The position numbers were made by a program, and so were the translations under genes. Shown here in pieces: positions 33,812 to 44,939 of a stretch of 64,000 nucleotides of DNA. This stretch comes from Caenorhabditis remanei (Eukaryota; Nematoda; Chromadorea; Rhabditida; Rhabditidae): assembly GCF_010183535.1 (NCBI RefSeq), contig NC_071332.1, positions 13,516,001 to 13,580,000 on the forward strand. Reading direction: 5' to 3'. Within the stretch, counting starts at the first letter, position 1. Each line of letters starts with the position of its first letter. The notes under the pieces are model-generated. The model saw only the letters and a list, made by a program, of their open reading frames with translations, had not been told where the DNA came from and did no database searches.

Positions 33812-33917
33812 GGAATAGTATTATGTCATATCACTTCTTGATCCATTCTTTATAATTCCATGTGATACCATAACTTTGGGAGTGTGAAACTGAAGTTTTC
33901 CGATTAGTTAAAAGTTG

Positions 33918-35112
33918 TTATCTTTCTTTCACGCTTACCGAAACGATTCGACAGAACTGAGCTTTGATCATTTTCTGGATATCTTTATTGAGAGCAAATA
34001 AAGTCAATGGATTGATATACGAGAAGTTTGAAGATAAAATGGGATAGTACACACGGAGAGCTTTCCGGCCAGAGTCCTGTAAATATTTAAATGATAACTC
34101 AGCTTACTGGGACTAATCCGACTCTACAAAAGTTCACTACTTACATCTGGGTTCCCAGCCATTGAGAACTCAATCCAATAGTATATAAAAATAGTTGCAG
34201 ACATTACTGACAATAAGAAGACGTGAGCAGCCAAACGGATTTCTCGATAACGGAGAGCTTGTTGACGGCTGTAACTTCTAGAGATATTAGAAATGAGTTG
34301 CTGATGAAAAAGAAAACTCACAAAACACATTGTCCCATTGAGTTTTTCCCATTTTTTCTTGTAATAAATAATACTCTTAAAATTGAAAGATACATAAAAA
34401 CCACGAGTACAGAAGCAACCAGAAAGGAAGAAACCACAATTATAGAAAAAGTCTGAAAATGTTTGTTTTGTTATTTCAGTGTACACGGACTCACTTGTAA
34501 ATGTGTGGGTGTGTTGATAATGAATAATCTTTCGGTGTCTTGAAATTTAGCACTGCTGACAATAAAGGCGGGAATATAGATGACACATGGAAATATGTAA
34601 TGGATAGCGACAAGAATCAGAGGATGCAATCTATCGATAAACTGAAATCAATCCTGATTTTATTGAGTTAAGACATTCTCGCGAAAGAATAGGATCTCAC
34701 CACATTCAATCGACTTCCATGCCAACAAACCGCCACGTATCTCTGTGAAGTAATCAGAAAAATTCCGAACATCCGAACTATGAACATAAGAGGTCCGGTG
34801 TTAGAATGAAACGAGGCAACACCGTAATCCTGGATATTGTAGAGAAGCATGTTCCCGAAACCAAAATATCTGGCGACGAGAAGATTGAAGATGGTAAGAA
34901 TGATGAGGATATCAGCGAGCCCCTATATTGAAATGAACATTTGGACAAACAAAAAGACATACCTGTGATAGAATAAGTGTATAGTAAGGACTTTGAAACA
35001 ACTTTTGCTTTTTTCGATTTGTCCAAATGTCAATTAAAAGCGATACGTATAATGGGAATATAGTGAATGCCTCCAGGAACACCACATCCATTTGCCAGTA
35101 AATTGTCAACAT
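33918..35112 (-). CDS. Serpentine chemoreceptor, srv class (copy 1)
   Basis: Exon 1 (35112-34963, 150 bp) gives MLTIYWQMDVVFLEAFTIFP and ends SPYYTLILSQ. The next exons give GLADILIILTIFNLLVARYF, NTGPLMFIVRMFGIFLITSQ with RYVAVCWHGSRLN, and a TM5 stretch beginning TFSIIVVSSFLVASVLVVFM. A 44-bp intron (GTGAGT...CTCTAG) is needed to join this to SRQQALRYREIRLAAHVFLL. The last exon has YYPILSSNFSYINPLTLFAL, a typical TM7, and a short tail to TAA 33918. The Q-S-P-Y-Y-T-L-x-x-S-Q and I-N-P motifs place it in srv. The gene converges with irld copy 2, with only 106 bp between stops. Ligand unknown. Confidence 0.83.
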
Positions 35113-35196
35113 TGCTTAAGCTAAAAGTCGCAAAAAAATAATCGAAAATTTAAAAGTTTCGAACTAAAAACAAGAAGAATGTTATGATTTTTCTGA

Positions 35197-35454
35197 GTGA
35201 ATCAGAGCCACCGATTTTTGTTAGTGTCGTTCGTCGGTGCATGTCTAATGTTCGTTATTTTCACACATGATGTGATGAGAAGAAGTCTGGTTTTGTTGGG
35301 TGGAGACTGGACAGAAAAAAGGGAAATTAATCAGAAAGAAGTTTGGGAAAAGTTTGAGAGTACACAAGTTCTGAACTCTGTAATATGGAGAATCTGTTGT
35401 AACAAACACTATTCTGTACGTGACATTCTAGAAACAGGTAAACTTAAAATGTAG
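35197..35454 (+). pseudogene. Possible orphan first exon or relict
   Basis: This 86-codon open frame carries one hydrophobic stretch near its start (FLLVSFVGACLMFVIFTH), a polar segment (WTEKREINQKEVWEKFE), then a Cys-containing part (VIWRICCNKHYSVRDILETG) that stops at a donor-like GGTAAAC. This is the layout of a type II membrane protein exon, but no downstream exon is recognisable and the frame opens with GTG; the first ATG is at 35239. It lies in the 5' flank of srv copy 1 on the opposite strand. Confidence 0.22.
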
Positions 35455-36020
35455 ATCATTTTCCCACCGATTGACCGCCAGAAGTAGGAACATAGAAATC
35501 AAGTAGACTCTTACGTTGTTTTCGTAAATAAAATGCAGACGAGCTCGTAGTTTTGTAGTTTTCCCATGACATATCACGGTCCAGTTTCTGATTTTTTGAC
35601 TTTTTGGAGACAGATCGAAAAAGTCGTTATTCTAGAAGTAAACACGATTTTAATGTATCAAAAAAGAAAATAATATGTCAGAGATCTTTGAAATCTCACA
35701 CCAGAAACGATGTCTATGAATTTTGAAAAAAGATCATACGATGAAATGATGAATTGACTAGATGAGTGTGCAAAAGTGGCAAATAGCTAGTTGACCAATA
35801 GACAACAACGCCTACTGATACTTTAGGATTTACGGTATGTAGTTCCAGCAGAAATATGTTAATTGTTGTTGACGGCGTGTGTCAAAACTTCTGAAGAACA
35901 ACCGTGAAGGCAGCTTCACTGTTATATGTTTTTCTGTGGAATAAACAATAAAATTTATTGAACAAAACGATAACACCAGCAAAAAGCTACAACTGTTTCT
36001 AGACCAAGAAACCGAAGGCA

Positions 36021-37441
36021 TTATACCATTCCGCCCGTTTCCGATTTTCCTGGCCTAATCACACTGGCAACAGTGACTTTTGGACTCTGAAAATAAAATC
36101 AGTCCGTCCAATTGAACCTCTGTTTCCAACCTACCGAATAGCAACAACCACAGAAAACCTTCCGAATCCTACACTGCACATCACGATTGAACGTTAACAA
36201 CATAATGGGATTGATAAAAGACAAATTTCCAGAAACTGTAGGATAGTAGAGGCGGAAGGCTTTTAGACGAGTGCGCTTAAAATAGGGGTAATGATTGGAA
36301 TGTTCTCAATTCGAAACTCACATCAAGATCAAAAGATAAAACAAACTCTCCGAGATAGTACACAAAACAAATGATGCAGAAAACAATAAGCACGAAAACA
36401 TGGAACGTTAGTCGGGCATCCTGCACTCGAGTAGATGATTTATTACTGGAAACTCAAGTTGCACAGATATTTGATTATGCACCGACCCTCACCTCATTCT
36501 CCCTTTTCTTCTTGCTTTCATCATCACCACTGCAATTCTTGAATACATTATAACTATTGATAATCCAATTGTGAAGAATGACGTGGTAACCGTGACAGAA
36601 AATACTTGAGCGTGAATACTACTTGTCATGATGAATAGAGAAATTTCGTTTTCGAATGTTGCATCTGAATTGAGAAGGGCTGGGAAGTAGATCAGGGTTC
36701 CGAGAAACCAATGAAGTAGAATCAGGAGAATTGGTGGGCAGTTATTGAGGTGCTGGGAAATAGATAATCAAAAGATGAATTAAAAGAAAATCTTACAAAG
36801 TTGAGTGTCCCGTGGGATCGGCATACTGTAAGATATCTCTGCGTAGTGATCAAAAACACTCCGACTATTCTCATGACGAACATCATTGGACCACTGTTTG
36901 CATAGAAAATTGGCATGAATGGACGAAGTGAGTAGAGGAATAAGTTGCCGAATGAAAAATATCTGGCAAGGACCAACGAGGAAAATACAGTGATGGTGGC
37001 AATATCCGCTATGCCCTGAAATGTTTTTTTGTCAAAACTATTTTAATTCAAGTGGTGTTTTCTAGAAATCTATCATAACAGGATCACTTGAGTATACGTT
37101 TCTCATAATTTTTTCTATCAAAATCAAACTAAATGCATATTTGAAGATCTCGATCAAAATGTATACAATTCCAGACAAAATCAGTGACCGAAAAAATGAG
37201 CATTCACACATGTTAGCTGGACGACAGATCATTTTGAATACGCTACTATTTTTTGAAATACGAAACTGAAAATCAGTGAATATCTGCTAACCTGTGAAAC
37301 CATCAGAGTATAATATGGACTTTGAAACGTTTTATGTTTTCCTCGAGATATCACGAAATCCAGCAACATAAATATATAAATTGGAATCAATATGATCGTT
37401 TGGTAAATAAAAAGGTCCATTTGCCATGTTGGAGTCAACAT
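36021..37441 (-). CDS. Serpentine chemoreceptor, srv class (copy 2)
   Basis: Six exons join: 37441-37292, 37015-36797, 36752-36493 and three more, ending at TAA 36021. Motifs: MLTPTWQMDLFIYQTIILIP, FQSPYYTLMVSQ, GIADIATITVFSSLVLARYF, NSGPMMFVMRIVGVFLITTQ with RYLTVCRSHGTLN, RVQDARLTFHVFVLIVFCII, and RLYYPTVSGNLSFINPIMLL. An in-frame extension upstream of ATG 37441 exists, but MLTPTWQMDLF is also the start of copy 3. The closest relative in the window is srv copy 3 (40770-42576), with matching intron positions. The 5' flank contains the heat-shock-element array (37675-38020), which begins about 230 bp upstream of the start. Confidence 0.84.
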
Positions 37442-37629
37442 TTTTCTTCTGATCTGAAATTTTCGAGGTTCAAGGAAAAGAAAAACTGAAGAAAGACCGG
37501 AAATCATAAACTGAATATCATTGGAAAAAATTAGAGGCCTATTCAAAAAGTACTCATTCAAAAGATGTCATCTCAGGAAGTCTAGAACATTCCAAGGATC
37601 ATAATGTGTTTTTTCTCAATAGAACAATA

Positions 37630-38670
37630 CCAGCAGGAAATTCGCGGCTACGCCGCGATTTTAGATGACTCGAAGTTTTTTCTAGAAGTTTCTAGAAGGT
37701 TCTGGGTTATTTGAATTCCCGCCGAAATTCAAAAGTTTTTCTAGAAGATTCTAGAAGATTCCCGAATATCTGCATTCTAGAATTGGAAATATTTTTGGAA
37801 GTTTCCGGAAGTTTCTAGAAAATTCAGGAAAAATCTAGTAAATTCCGAACCTTCTGGAATCTTTTGGAAGGCTCTGGAAAAGTCAGTCTGGAATTTTCTG
37901 GGCGGTTCCTCAATTTTTTTCTAAAATTTAATTTCTAAAACTTTCTAGAACTTTCCAGATGTATCTGGAAGTTTTTAGAAGTTTCTAGAAGTTTCTGGAA
38001 CATTCTGAAAACTTTTGGAAATTTCTGGATGTTGCTGCCAAACTGGCTCAAGTTTTTCGGAGTATTGTCTTAAGTTGCCAAGGGTGTCACGGCCAAAGTA
38101 TTGGCCCCGTATATTCAGTTTGCACCTGCTTTCCCGATTTTTGGGTTACGGTAGCTACAGTACCCCTTTAGGGGTATGGCAGTGGAAAATCTGCAAAGTA
38201 TCCCAAGGAAAAGTACAGGAATATAGAGTTATCAAATTTATCAACGTACTCGATAAGTGGGGATCTGAACCTTCCAAGGTATTCAGATTCGACTGTTAAC
38301 GTTCAAAACTCTGTAACTACCGTAATCCTACAGTAACCGGCCCAACTTTTTTTGGGGGTCATGCTGAGGGGTCAAGGTTGTTACCACCCCAGTCTGGTCT
38401 CCCCTCGTTCAGTTTGGAACCCTTTTTCATTTTTTGGGTTACGGAAGCTACAGTAATCCTACAGTAATCTGGTACCTGGGGTCCAAAAAAGTGAAGCGCT
38501 CGGAGGTTCATGGTTATACACCCAGACATCTTTTGAAACGGTTCAGAGAGAAAAAAGTTATTGAGGGAGAAGCGTCGGACGGACACACACACAGAACTAT
38601 TCCATTAGTAGGAAGAAGATATCAAATTTTTGTCCACGCCTCTTTTTCTCAGAGAAACATCAAAGGGATT
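37630..38670 (-). mobile_element. Helitron-like non-autonomous element carrying heat-shock elements
   Basis: On the minus strand the sequence ends with a perfect hairpin (CGCGGC-GTA-GCCGCG, at 37657-37643) followed after about ten bases by CTGG and then T. This is the classic Helitron 3' end (hairpin, then CTRR, insertion before T). The element body includes a dense TTCTAGAA array, TACGGTAGCTACAG and CTACAGTAATC repeats, and a GTGTGTGTCCGTCCGAC segment near the other end. No Rep/helicase gene is present. The far boundary is approximate. Caenorhabditis Helitrons carrying HSF-1 sites have been described, which supports the call. Confidence 0.5.
37675..38020. promoter_or_regulatory. Dense array of heat-shock elements (HSF-1-type sites)
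   Basis: TTCTAGAAGTTTCTAGAAGG occurs at 37680, TTCTAGAAGATTCTAGAAGA near 37739, and several TTCnnGAA and GGAAnnTTC variants follow down to about 38020 (for example TTTCTAGAAGTTTCTGGAAC). The heat-shock factor consensus is alternating nGAAn and nTTCn pentamers. At least three stretches here have three or more consecutive correct pentamers. The nearest start codon is srv copy 2, about 230 bp away. Confidence 0.65.
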
Positions 38671-39409
38671 GATTGATTGAAGCTAAATGAAGTGTTTATG
38701 GTTTAGTCAAATGGCAAAATGGGACGGATCTGGAAGTTTTGATGGAGATCCAGAAGCGCGAATTCCATTGAATGGTGGTCAAGATTTGAAATGGGTGACT
38801 GGAACGAATTCCAAAAATTTTCAGAACAAAGAGCCATTCTCGCTGATATTCTCCAGATTTTTATCACAAAAACGTTCCAAAAAATAACAAAAACAATTAT
38901 ATTAGATTTTCCATAACACAGAATTCGTTCACCATTTGCTGCTCACTGACCCCAGACATGATCAAATTCACTTTACCTGTTATTCTTGAAAAATTGCGTA
39001 GATCAAGACAATAGACACTGATTGTTATTTGTGCGTTATTTGTGTAGTTATTTGTGCCAGATTTCTAAAAAACAAATGTTGTTTTTTGGGTAAATGAGGA
39101 TAGAAAATAAATACTTGGAATTCCAGGAAAACTTTAATTCTGAACAAATAATAAAGGTGACAAACTATGACAGTGAGAACGGTGGACACAATTATTTTCA
39201 GCTATACTGTCAGAGAAAGTGAAAATACTTTCCGCGAATATTTCAATAAACTTGATACTGTACTGTTTCTGTACTTAATCCAATAAAAATTGAGCCATTT
39301 CCTCTCAAAACCATACACAACAAATACATAATAATCTAATTTATTTTTACTTCTAATTGATTGTGTCGTTTTAGCTATTCGAATTTCAACATTTGATCCA
39401 TAGATCCAA
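38671..39409. other. Intergenic, between the Helitron-like element and the MSP gene
   Basis: AT-rich sequence. Short open frames at 38687-38887 show no domain or splice context. It contains the 3' flank of the MSP-domain gene. No gene is seen. Confidence 0.35.
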
Positions 39410-40079
39410 CTACGGAGCTCCAGGAGCCGGTGGAGTCTCCTCGCATCTCATTGTGATCATGTAGACGTTCGGACGAATTCCAGGTTTTTTGAACACTTCC
39501 GCAGCATCGGTTTCCCCGGATTCGCTCTGAAACAAAAATAGAATGTTATCGAGACTAGTGTCCTCATATGCTCTCAAGTACGGTTCTAAATAACTTTTCT
39601 GAAATCGAAAAAGTCAAAACAACAATTAGTGCTAGTTTTTTTCCCACGCATTGTGGCAGGTGTCTGCTAATTAAAAACTGGGAGACACGGCACAAAGAAA
39701 TATTTCGAAGCAGAGAGTTTCAGGTATCATCATACCTCAATATAATTTATAGCCAACTTGTCCTCCTTCATTGGTGATTTCGAGCGAAGAACAACAAGGT
39801 TCAAAGTGTAACCTGGATGAATAAAGTCGGTATTTGGAGTCGTTCTGAAGATGAAACAGAATTTAGATTCAATAGTTTCTTTTGGAGTTCTCACTTGTAA
39901 GTATCCACATTACTCGTCTTTATTTTAATGGCGAAACGAGTTGTTGTCGGGTTGGTAATCTTGACAATTGCTTGCCCTTCTGGAGCAGCCCATTTCAACG
40001 ACGATGTACTGAAAATTTGTACATTTAGAAAGTTTTTTACTGAATAAAGTGGCGCAACTTACTTGAAAGTGAGAGACAT
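39410..40079 (-). CDS. Small MSP-domain protein (sperm-type)
   Basis: Four exons join from ATG 40079 (a 17-bp first coding exon, MSLTF) to TAG 39410, giving about 115 residues, almost the whole of one MSP fold. Motifs: WAAPEGQAIVKITNPTTTRF, AIKIKTSNVDTYKTTP, FIHPGYTLNLVVLR, and PMKEDKLAINYIE. The conserved sequence F-K-I-K-T-(S/T)-x-x-x-x-Y-x-x-x-P is the MSP core. In Caenorhabditis, single-domain proteins of this size (ssp and msd families) are expressed in sperm, where MSP-type proteins drive filament-based crawling. A sperm role here is inference from family. The Pro-rich tail (TPPAPGAP) is unusual. Confidence 0.82.
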
Positions 40080-40769
40080 CGAATCTTCTCAATCAAGCGC
40101 TCAATTTTTCGATTCGAAAAGGAATAGAGAAGAATCGAGAACTGATTTTTTATGAAGTTCAGATGGATTCTTCGAAGGATGGGCGGTGAGAAGGGTGACC
40201 ACGTGGAAGGGTAAGAGTGAGAGGACCCGTGGAAAAGTATCAAATGTAGAGAAGTTCACGCTTGAAAATAAATTATTTTTGATATTTCTTTCAAAACTTG
40301 TTGCACACACGTGAAACAGTCATTCATTAGCAGCATTCCGGATGGAACACGCTAGACATGGCAGAGAGAATTCCAGACTGTTGTCCTAATAGTATTAGAC
40401 CACATGGGAATAGTGACTAAACTTCTGAAAATTCTAAATAAGAAAAGTTGAAAGCAGTGAGTAATCACGGAAACAAGAAAACAAAAAAGTCGTTCGTCCA
40501 ATTTCAGTTTTTGGAACAATGTTCAACCAACTAGAATTTGCGGCTCTCTGACGCTGACATACTTCTTACACCATCAAGAAATTCCAAAAATCTCGAGTAA
40601 CACTTTTGCAGTAGAGACTTCTGACTGTCCTTTTTCTTTTCTTGTCTGCATTCTTACTTTAGAAATTCTCTCATATACTTCATTTATTTTCCTATCATAA
40701 GACATGTCTACCAGCCCCTTAATTTCAGCAGGTATTTCAGAAGTTCGACTTCAAAAATCACCGAGAGAC

Positions 40770-42576
40770 ATGTTGACTCCAACGTGGCAAATGGATCTGT
40801 TCATTTTTGAAACATTGATACTGATTCCTATTTATATATTCATTTTATTGGGTTTTGTAGTGACTAGGAAGAGGCATAAGACATTTCAAAGTCCGTATTA
40901 TACATTAATGGTTTCACAGGTGAGTGAGGGAAAAAATAATGACGAAGTTCACCTAATAAATAATATGCTCTGCTAGTAAAACTAATCTTTTTCCGATATT
41001 TTTCCATCTTATTGTGTCCATTTACCCGTATTTCCAAAAAATCATGATTGCTGATTTCGGTCTAATTCTAATTTTAGACGTTTCATTTCTGAAAAACGGA
41101 CTTGTTTTAATAACAAACCAAATGTTTGTCTAAAAATTAAAAATGCCCAGAAAAAAAGTCAGAAAAACGCAAAATGATTATCACTATTCGAGAAATGTTT
41201 TGATGTATTTCATGAATTACGTTTTTCACATTGTGCTCTTATAACACAATAGTTTTCCAAACGTTCTCTGAATCCTGACTAATACAAAATTGACCCATTT
41301 CATTAAATTTCCGCTTCAAATAAATGGAAATCATTCATTGAACTTTTAGTCCAATCCGATCTTCCTTCTTGAGAACAAACTCCGTACTCGTAGTTTATGA
41401 AGCGTGTGAAAACTAGTCAGAATTGGACCTTACGTCATCAGAAATCAAAAAAAAATTGTTTATTTTGTGTAATTTTTTTTTGGAGAATTGGGGATTAGTT
41501 ATGAGTACTAAAATTATAAACCCTAAATGTTCATCGCAAGTATGATGTTCTAGAAACAAAAAAACAATCATCCTACCTTCAGGGTCTTGCTGACATCTGC
41601 ACAATAATTATCTACTCATCTCTCCTAGCTGCACGTTATTTTTCATTCGGCAACATTTTGATCTACTCATTATCTCCTTATTCGGCTATGGCTTATACAA
41701 ATTCTGGCCCATTCATGTTCACATTGAGAGGGGTTGGAGTGTTTTTGATAACTACACAGAGATATTTGACAGTGTGCAAGTCACACGGAACTTTCAATTA
41801 TGTAAGTGGGAGTTGGCTTTGTTTGATTAATTTTCTTTACTTTTCCAGCAACTGAATCACTGTCCTCCGTTTCTCATAGGCCTTGGGCACTGGTTTCTTG
41901 CTCTCCTAATCTACCTTCCTGCCCTTCTTCATACAGAAACCCGATTCGAAAATGAGACAACCCTACTAACAATCGCAAGCAGAACCCATTTACAGTATAC
42001 CTCTATTACTGTAATGTCCACTTATTTGGTTGCTTGTATATCTGTAATATTAATGTATTCCCAGATTATTATAGTTATGATAAGAGCAAGAAAAGTCGAT
42101 CATGGAGTTTCACAAATCACAGTGTAAGTTGATAGTCAATTGAGAGTCTGTAAATGTCTCAATTTCAGGAAAACATCCAATAAAAAACTGAAAGATGCTA
42201 GGCTTACTCTTCACGTTTTCATTCTTGTGATATTCTGTTTCATTGCATTTTTCTTCTACATTGGTGAATACATTCTGGCATATGATGAGGACGTAAGTGC
42301 AGACATCCAGGTCCCCCAGACACACAGAACAAAGTTTTCAGAATACCCGAGTCCGTGCGTTCCGTCTCTACTACCCTACTGTATCGGGGAATTTATCTTT
42401 TATCAATCCAATAATGTTACTGACTCTGAATAAAGATGTTCAGAATGCGTTTTGCTGTAAATTGAAGGTTTGTGGACATCTGGACGAACAGAGGAAAAAC
42501 TGATTTTAACTTTCAGAGACCACCAACAACACTATCACTGATCGCAAGAAACGGGGCGAAATCTACGACGGGGTGA
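40770..42576 (+). CDS. Serpentine chemoreceptor, srv class (copy 3)
   Basis: Exons 40770-40919, 41583-41801, 41849-42123, 42169-42292, 42342-42467 and 42517-42576 join in frame. Motifs: MLTPTWQMDLFIFETLILIP, FQSPYYTLMVSQ, GLADICTIIIYSSLLAARYF, NSGPFMFTLRGVGVFLITTQ with RYLTVCKSHGTFN, KLKDARLTLHVFILVIFCFI, and RLYYPTVSGNLSFINPIMLL. It is the sister of srv copy 2, on the opposite strand. Intron 1 is about 660 bp, much longer than in copies 1 and 2, with no recognisable repeat. An upstream in-frame ATG at 40704 is followed by an acceptor-like site, so ATG 40770 is preferred. Chemosensory GPCR of unknown ligand. Confidence 0.84.
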
Positions 42577-43123
42577 TACGAATTTTTGAAATATTTTCCT
42601 TGATTTGAAAATAAACTGATTTCTATTAAATACTTATCCTATTTATTCGACATACGAATTCGTCAGCTTTCGTTTCCTTCCGGAAAAGATTCTTCCGTTT
42701 TGTGCCCGAAAAGACATTCCGAGTTATCTAGCATCCGAATCTGTAATATGCATATTAACCTGACAGAAAAAGGAACGGACAAATGCATTCCGAAATTTCA
42801 ATGCATTCAGAAAGCTTGTTCGTGTAGCCAAGTGTTTTTAAATTACAGGAAAATATGCTTCGAAATATACAGAAAATATGATTTTTATCTCGACAGAACT
42901 GACAAAAAACATCCACGAACGTTGCCTGCTAATTTCGGAAGAACGGTAGATCCAGCAGATAAATGTTTCACTTTTTTGTTACATCATGTGTAGGGGTGGA
43001 CTTTATATGTGGGAATATTTAGTCATTCAGAGATGTTTCCATGATTTGAAAAAGCATATTTTGTATGACGATTTCTCTCAAACTTCTTTTCATTTTCCAT
43101 CTCTCAGTCACCTAAATTTTCAG
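42577..43123. other. Intergenic, between srv copy 3 and the DUF268 gene
   Basis: A 97-codon plus-strand open frame at 42700-42993 is Cys-containing but begins at GTG, has no signal peptide, and has no splice context. I do not call it a gene. The region ends with an ATTTTCAG site directly before the next ATG. Confidence 0.35.
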
Positions 43124-44751
43124 ATGCACATGATAAGAATGAACCACACGACTCGGTTAACACCGTTTTGTATTCGATTGATACCAGTTTTCGCAGTGAT
43201 TATTCTGGTGTTGATCACGTTTACACTGTGAGTTTGATAAAAGTCTTAAATGTTTTTCTCCAATTATTTTTCTTCATTTAGATTCAAAACTAGCGGAATC
43301 GAAAAATATCAAGAACGTACCAACTCCCCATACACTTATCAAAACTATCCTCGTCCAGGATTCTCTGAGCCCGACTTGAATGAGTACAGTGTGAAAACTC
43401 ATAAAGGGTACGTCCCGCTGAGTGAGTTGAATGAGAAGGTAAGAAAACAAACTGAGAAACGAACAGCACACTCTAAGATTTGAGGTCTATAAACCATTCG
43501 GTTACGCTATTTCTAAGCCGACCCTCCCCGTTCCAACACTTCGAATGCTCAATGAGCCGACTTGTGATCTTGTTTTTGCTGAATGGCTCCGAATTTCTCA
43601 GGAGCCGCAAACAGATATTCCACAAAAAGAGATTCCAATCAGACAGACGGAGCAGTTTTTGTTAAATGGATATGCAGCACTGGATTCTGTTCGTTATTTT
43701 CTTTCCATATTTGTTCGATAATCTTATCTGTTTTAGTGGTACTTCAATGACAAGAACGCAGTTGGAGGTGACAAACCAAGGAACTGGAATAGAATTTCAG
43801 ACTTGATGACATATACAAAAACCCAGTTAGCTGATCTAGCGTATCCAGTAGAGTCGGGTTGGTGGTTTACAACTACGAAAACCTGAATTTGCTAGTTTTT
43901 AGTTTCGATGTACCACGCAATGGCTGAAAATCGATTAGATAATTTGACAGGTTTTATTGTCGGATCGATGCAACCGTGGGTAGAAGTTATGGCTTTGAAA
44001 CATGGTGAGACTAAAATTGAAATTGCAAAAATGAATTTACGATTTCAGGAGCTAAACAAATTTTGACAGTTGAGTACAATCCCTTGACTATTCAACAAGA
44101 GTATCAGGACAGGCTAACGTCGATTCTCCCAGTAGAATTTGTCAGGAATTGGCAAGAGTGAGTACCTTATATATCCACTTCTCAAGAAATGTGTTTGTCA
44201 ACTTTTATTTTTAGCTACGCCGGGACCTTTGACTTTGCCGCATCCTTCTCCTCAATTGAGCATTCGGGGTTGGGAAGATACGGAGATCCTATGGATCCAA
44301 TTGGTGATTTGAGAGAGATGTTAAAGATCAAGTGCATGCTGAAAAAAGGAGGTGAGAAAAGCACAGTCTTTTTCTAGTCATGTTCCTCAATTTTTATTCG
44401 TCTCAAACATTCCGAGAAACAGATCTTTGATTATTTTCTGTTCACCTAAACCGGTCTCCCTACTGAAAACATCCTGTCTCTTCTCGTTTCATCACGATAA
44501 GATCATCATTTATTTTTCCTATTTTTCCAGGACTTCTCTTCCTCGGTGTCCCATTTGGAACGGACGCTATCCAATTCAACGCTCATCGCATCTATGGATC
44601 AATACGTTTAGCCATGATGTTCTACGGATTTGAGTGGTTAGGAACATATTCTGGAGAGGAGGAGAAGGCGTTTGACTTCACTTCGGCACGTCTACATTTT
44701 AAAGGAATCTTCGGGTTGACTCAGTATACGATGGTGTTGAGGAAGCTCTGA
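43124..44751 (+). CDS. DUF268 family protein, type II membrane protein
   Basis: Seven exons join in frame from ATG 43124 (immediately after an ATTTTCAG acceptor) to TGA 44751, about 370 residues. The N-terminus has one membrane segment (RLIPVFAVIILVLITFTLF), so the bulk is likely luminal. The body matches the Caenorhabditis DUF268 family: NGYAALDSWYFNDKNAVGG, GFIVGSMQPWVEVMALKHGA, ILTVEYNPLTIQQ, FDFAASFSSIEHSGLGRYGD, and GLLFLGVPFGTDAIQFNAHR. The pattern GSMQPWxE...GAxxILTVEYNPL and FDFAASFSSIEHSGLGRYG resembles a methyltransferase-like Rossmann fold (an SAM-site-like motif, then an acidic strand). Enzymatic activity has not been established for the family, so this is inference. It converges with the srx gene, with 188 bp between stops. 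Confidence 0.84.
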
Positions 44752-44939
44752 TTGGTGAAATGGTTTCAATGTGTTTTTAAGGGTATTTTCAAGAGCTTTA
44801 TTTTTTATTCAATTAGGATGTTCGGCTACTGTAGAGAATTTTTACATGTGCTCTGAACTAGAATTGAACACTTTATTATAAGCTTTCCTAAAGCAATAAA
44901 TTATACGTTTTTATACATTACAATAATAAAATAAAGAGA

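Noticed and set aside
37736..38020. TTCTAGAA array as a CRISPR-like or satellite array
   Set aside because: Units are irregular in spacing and the GAA/TTC alternation matches heat-shock elements. CRISPR arrays are not expected in a nematode genome.
38359..38676. Open frames in the Helitron-like element as a gene
   Set aside because: No helicase, Rep or other domain, and they lie in repeat-rich sequence with CTACAGTA motifs.
42700..42993. 97-codon Cys-containing frame as a secreted peptide gene
   Set aside because: Starts at GTG, has no signal peptide, and splice sites are absent.
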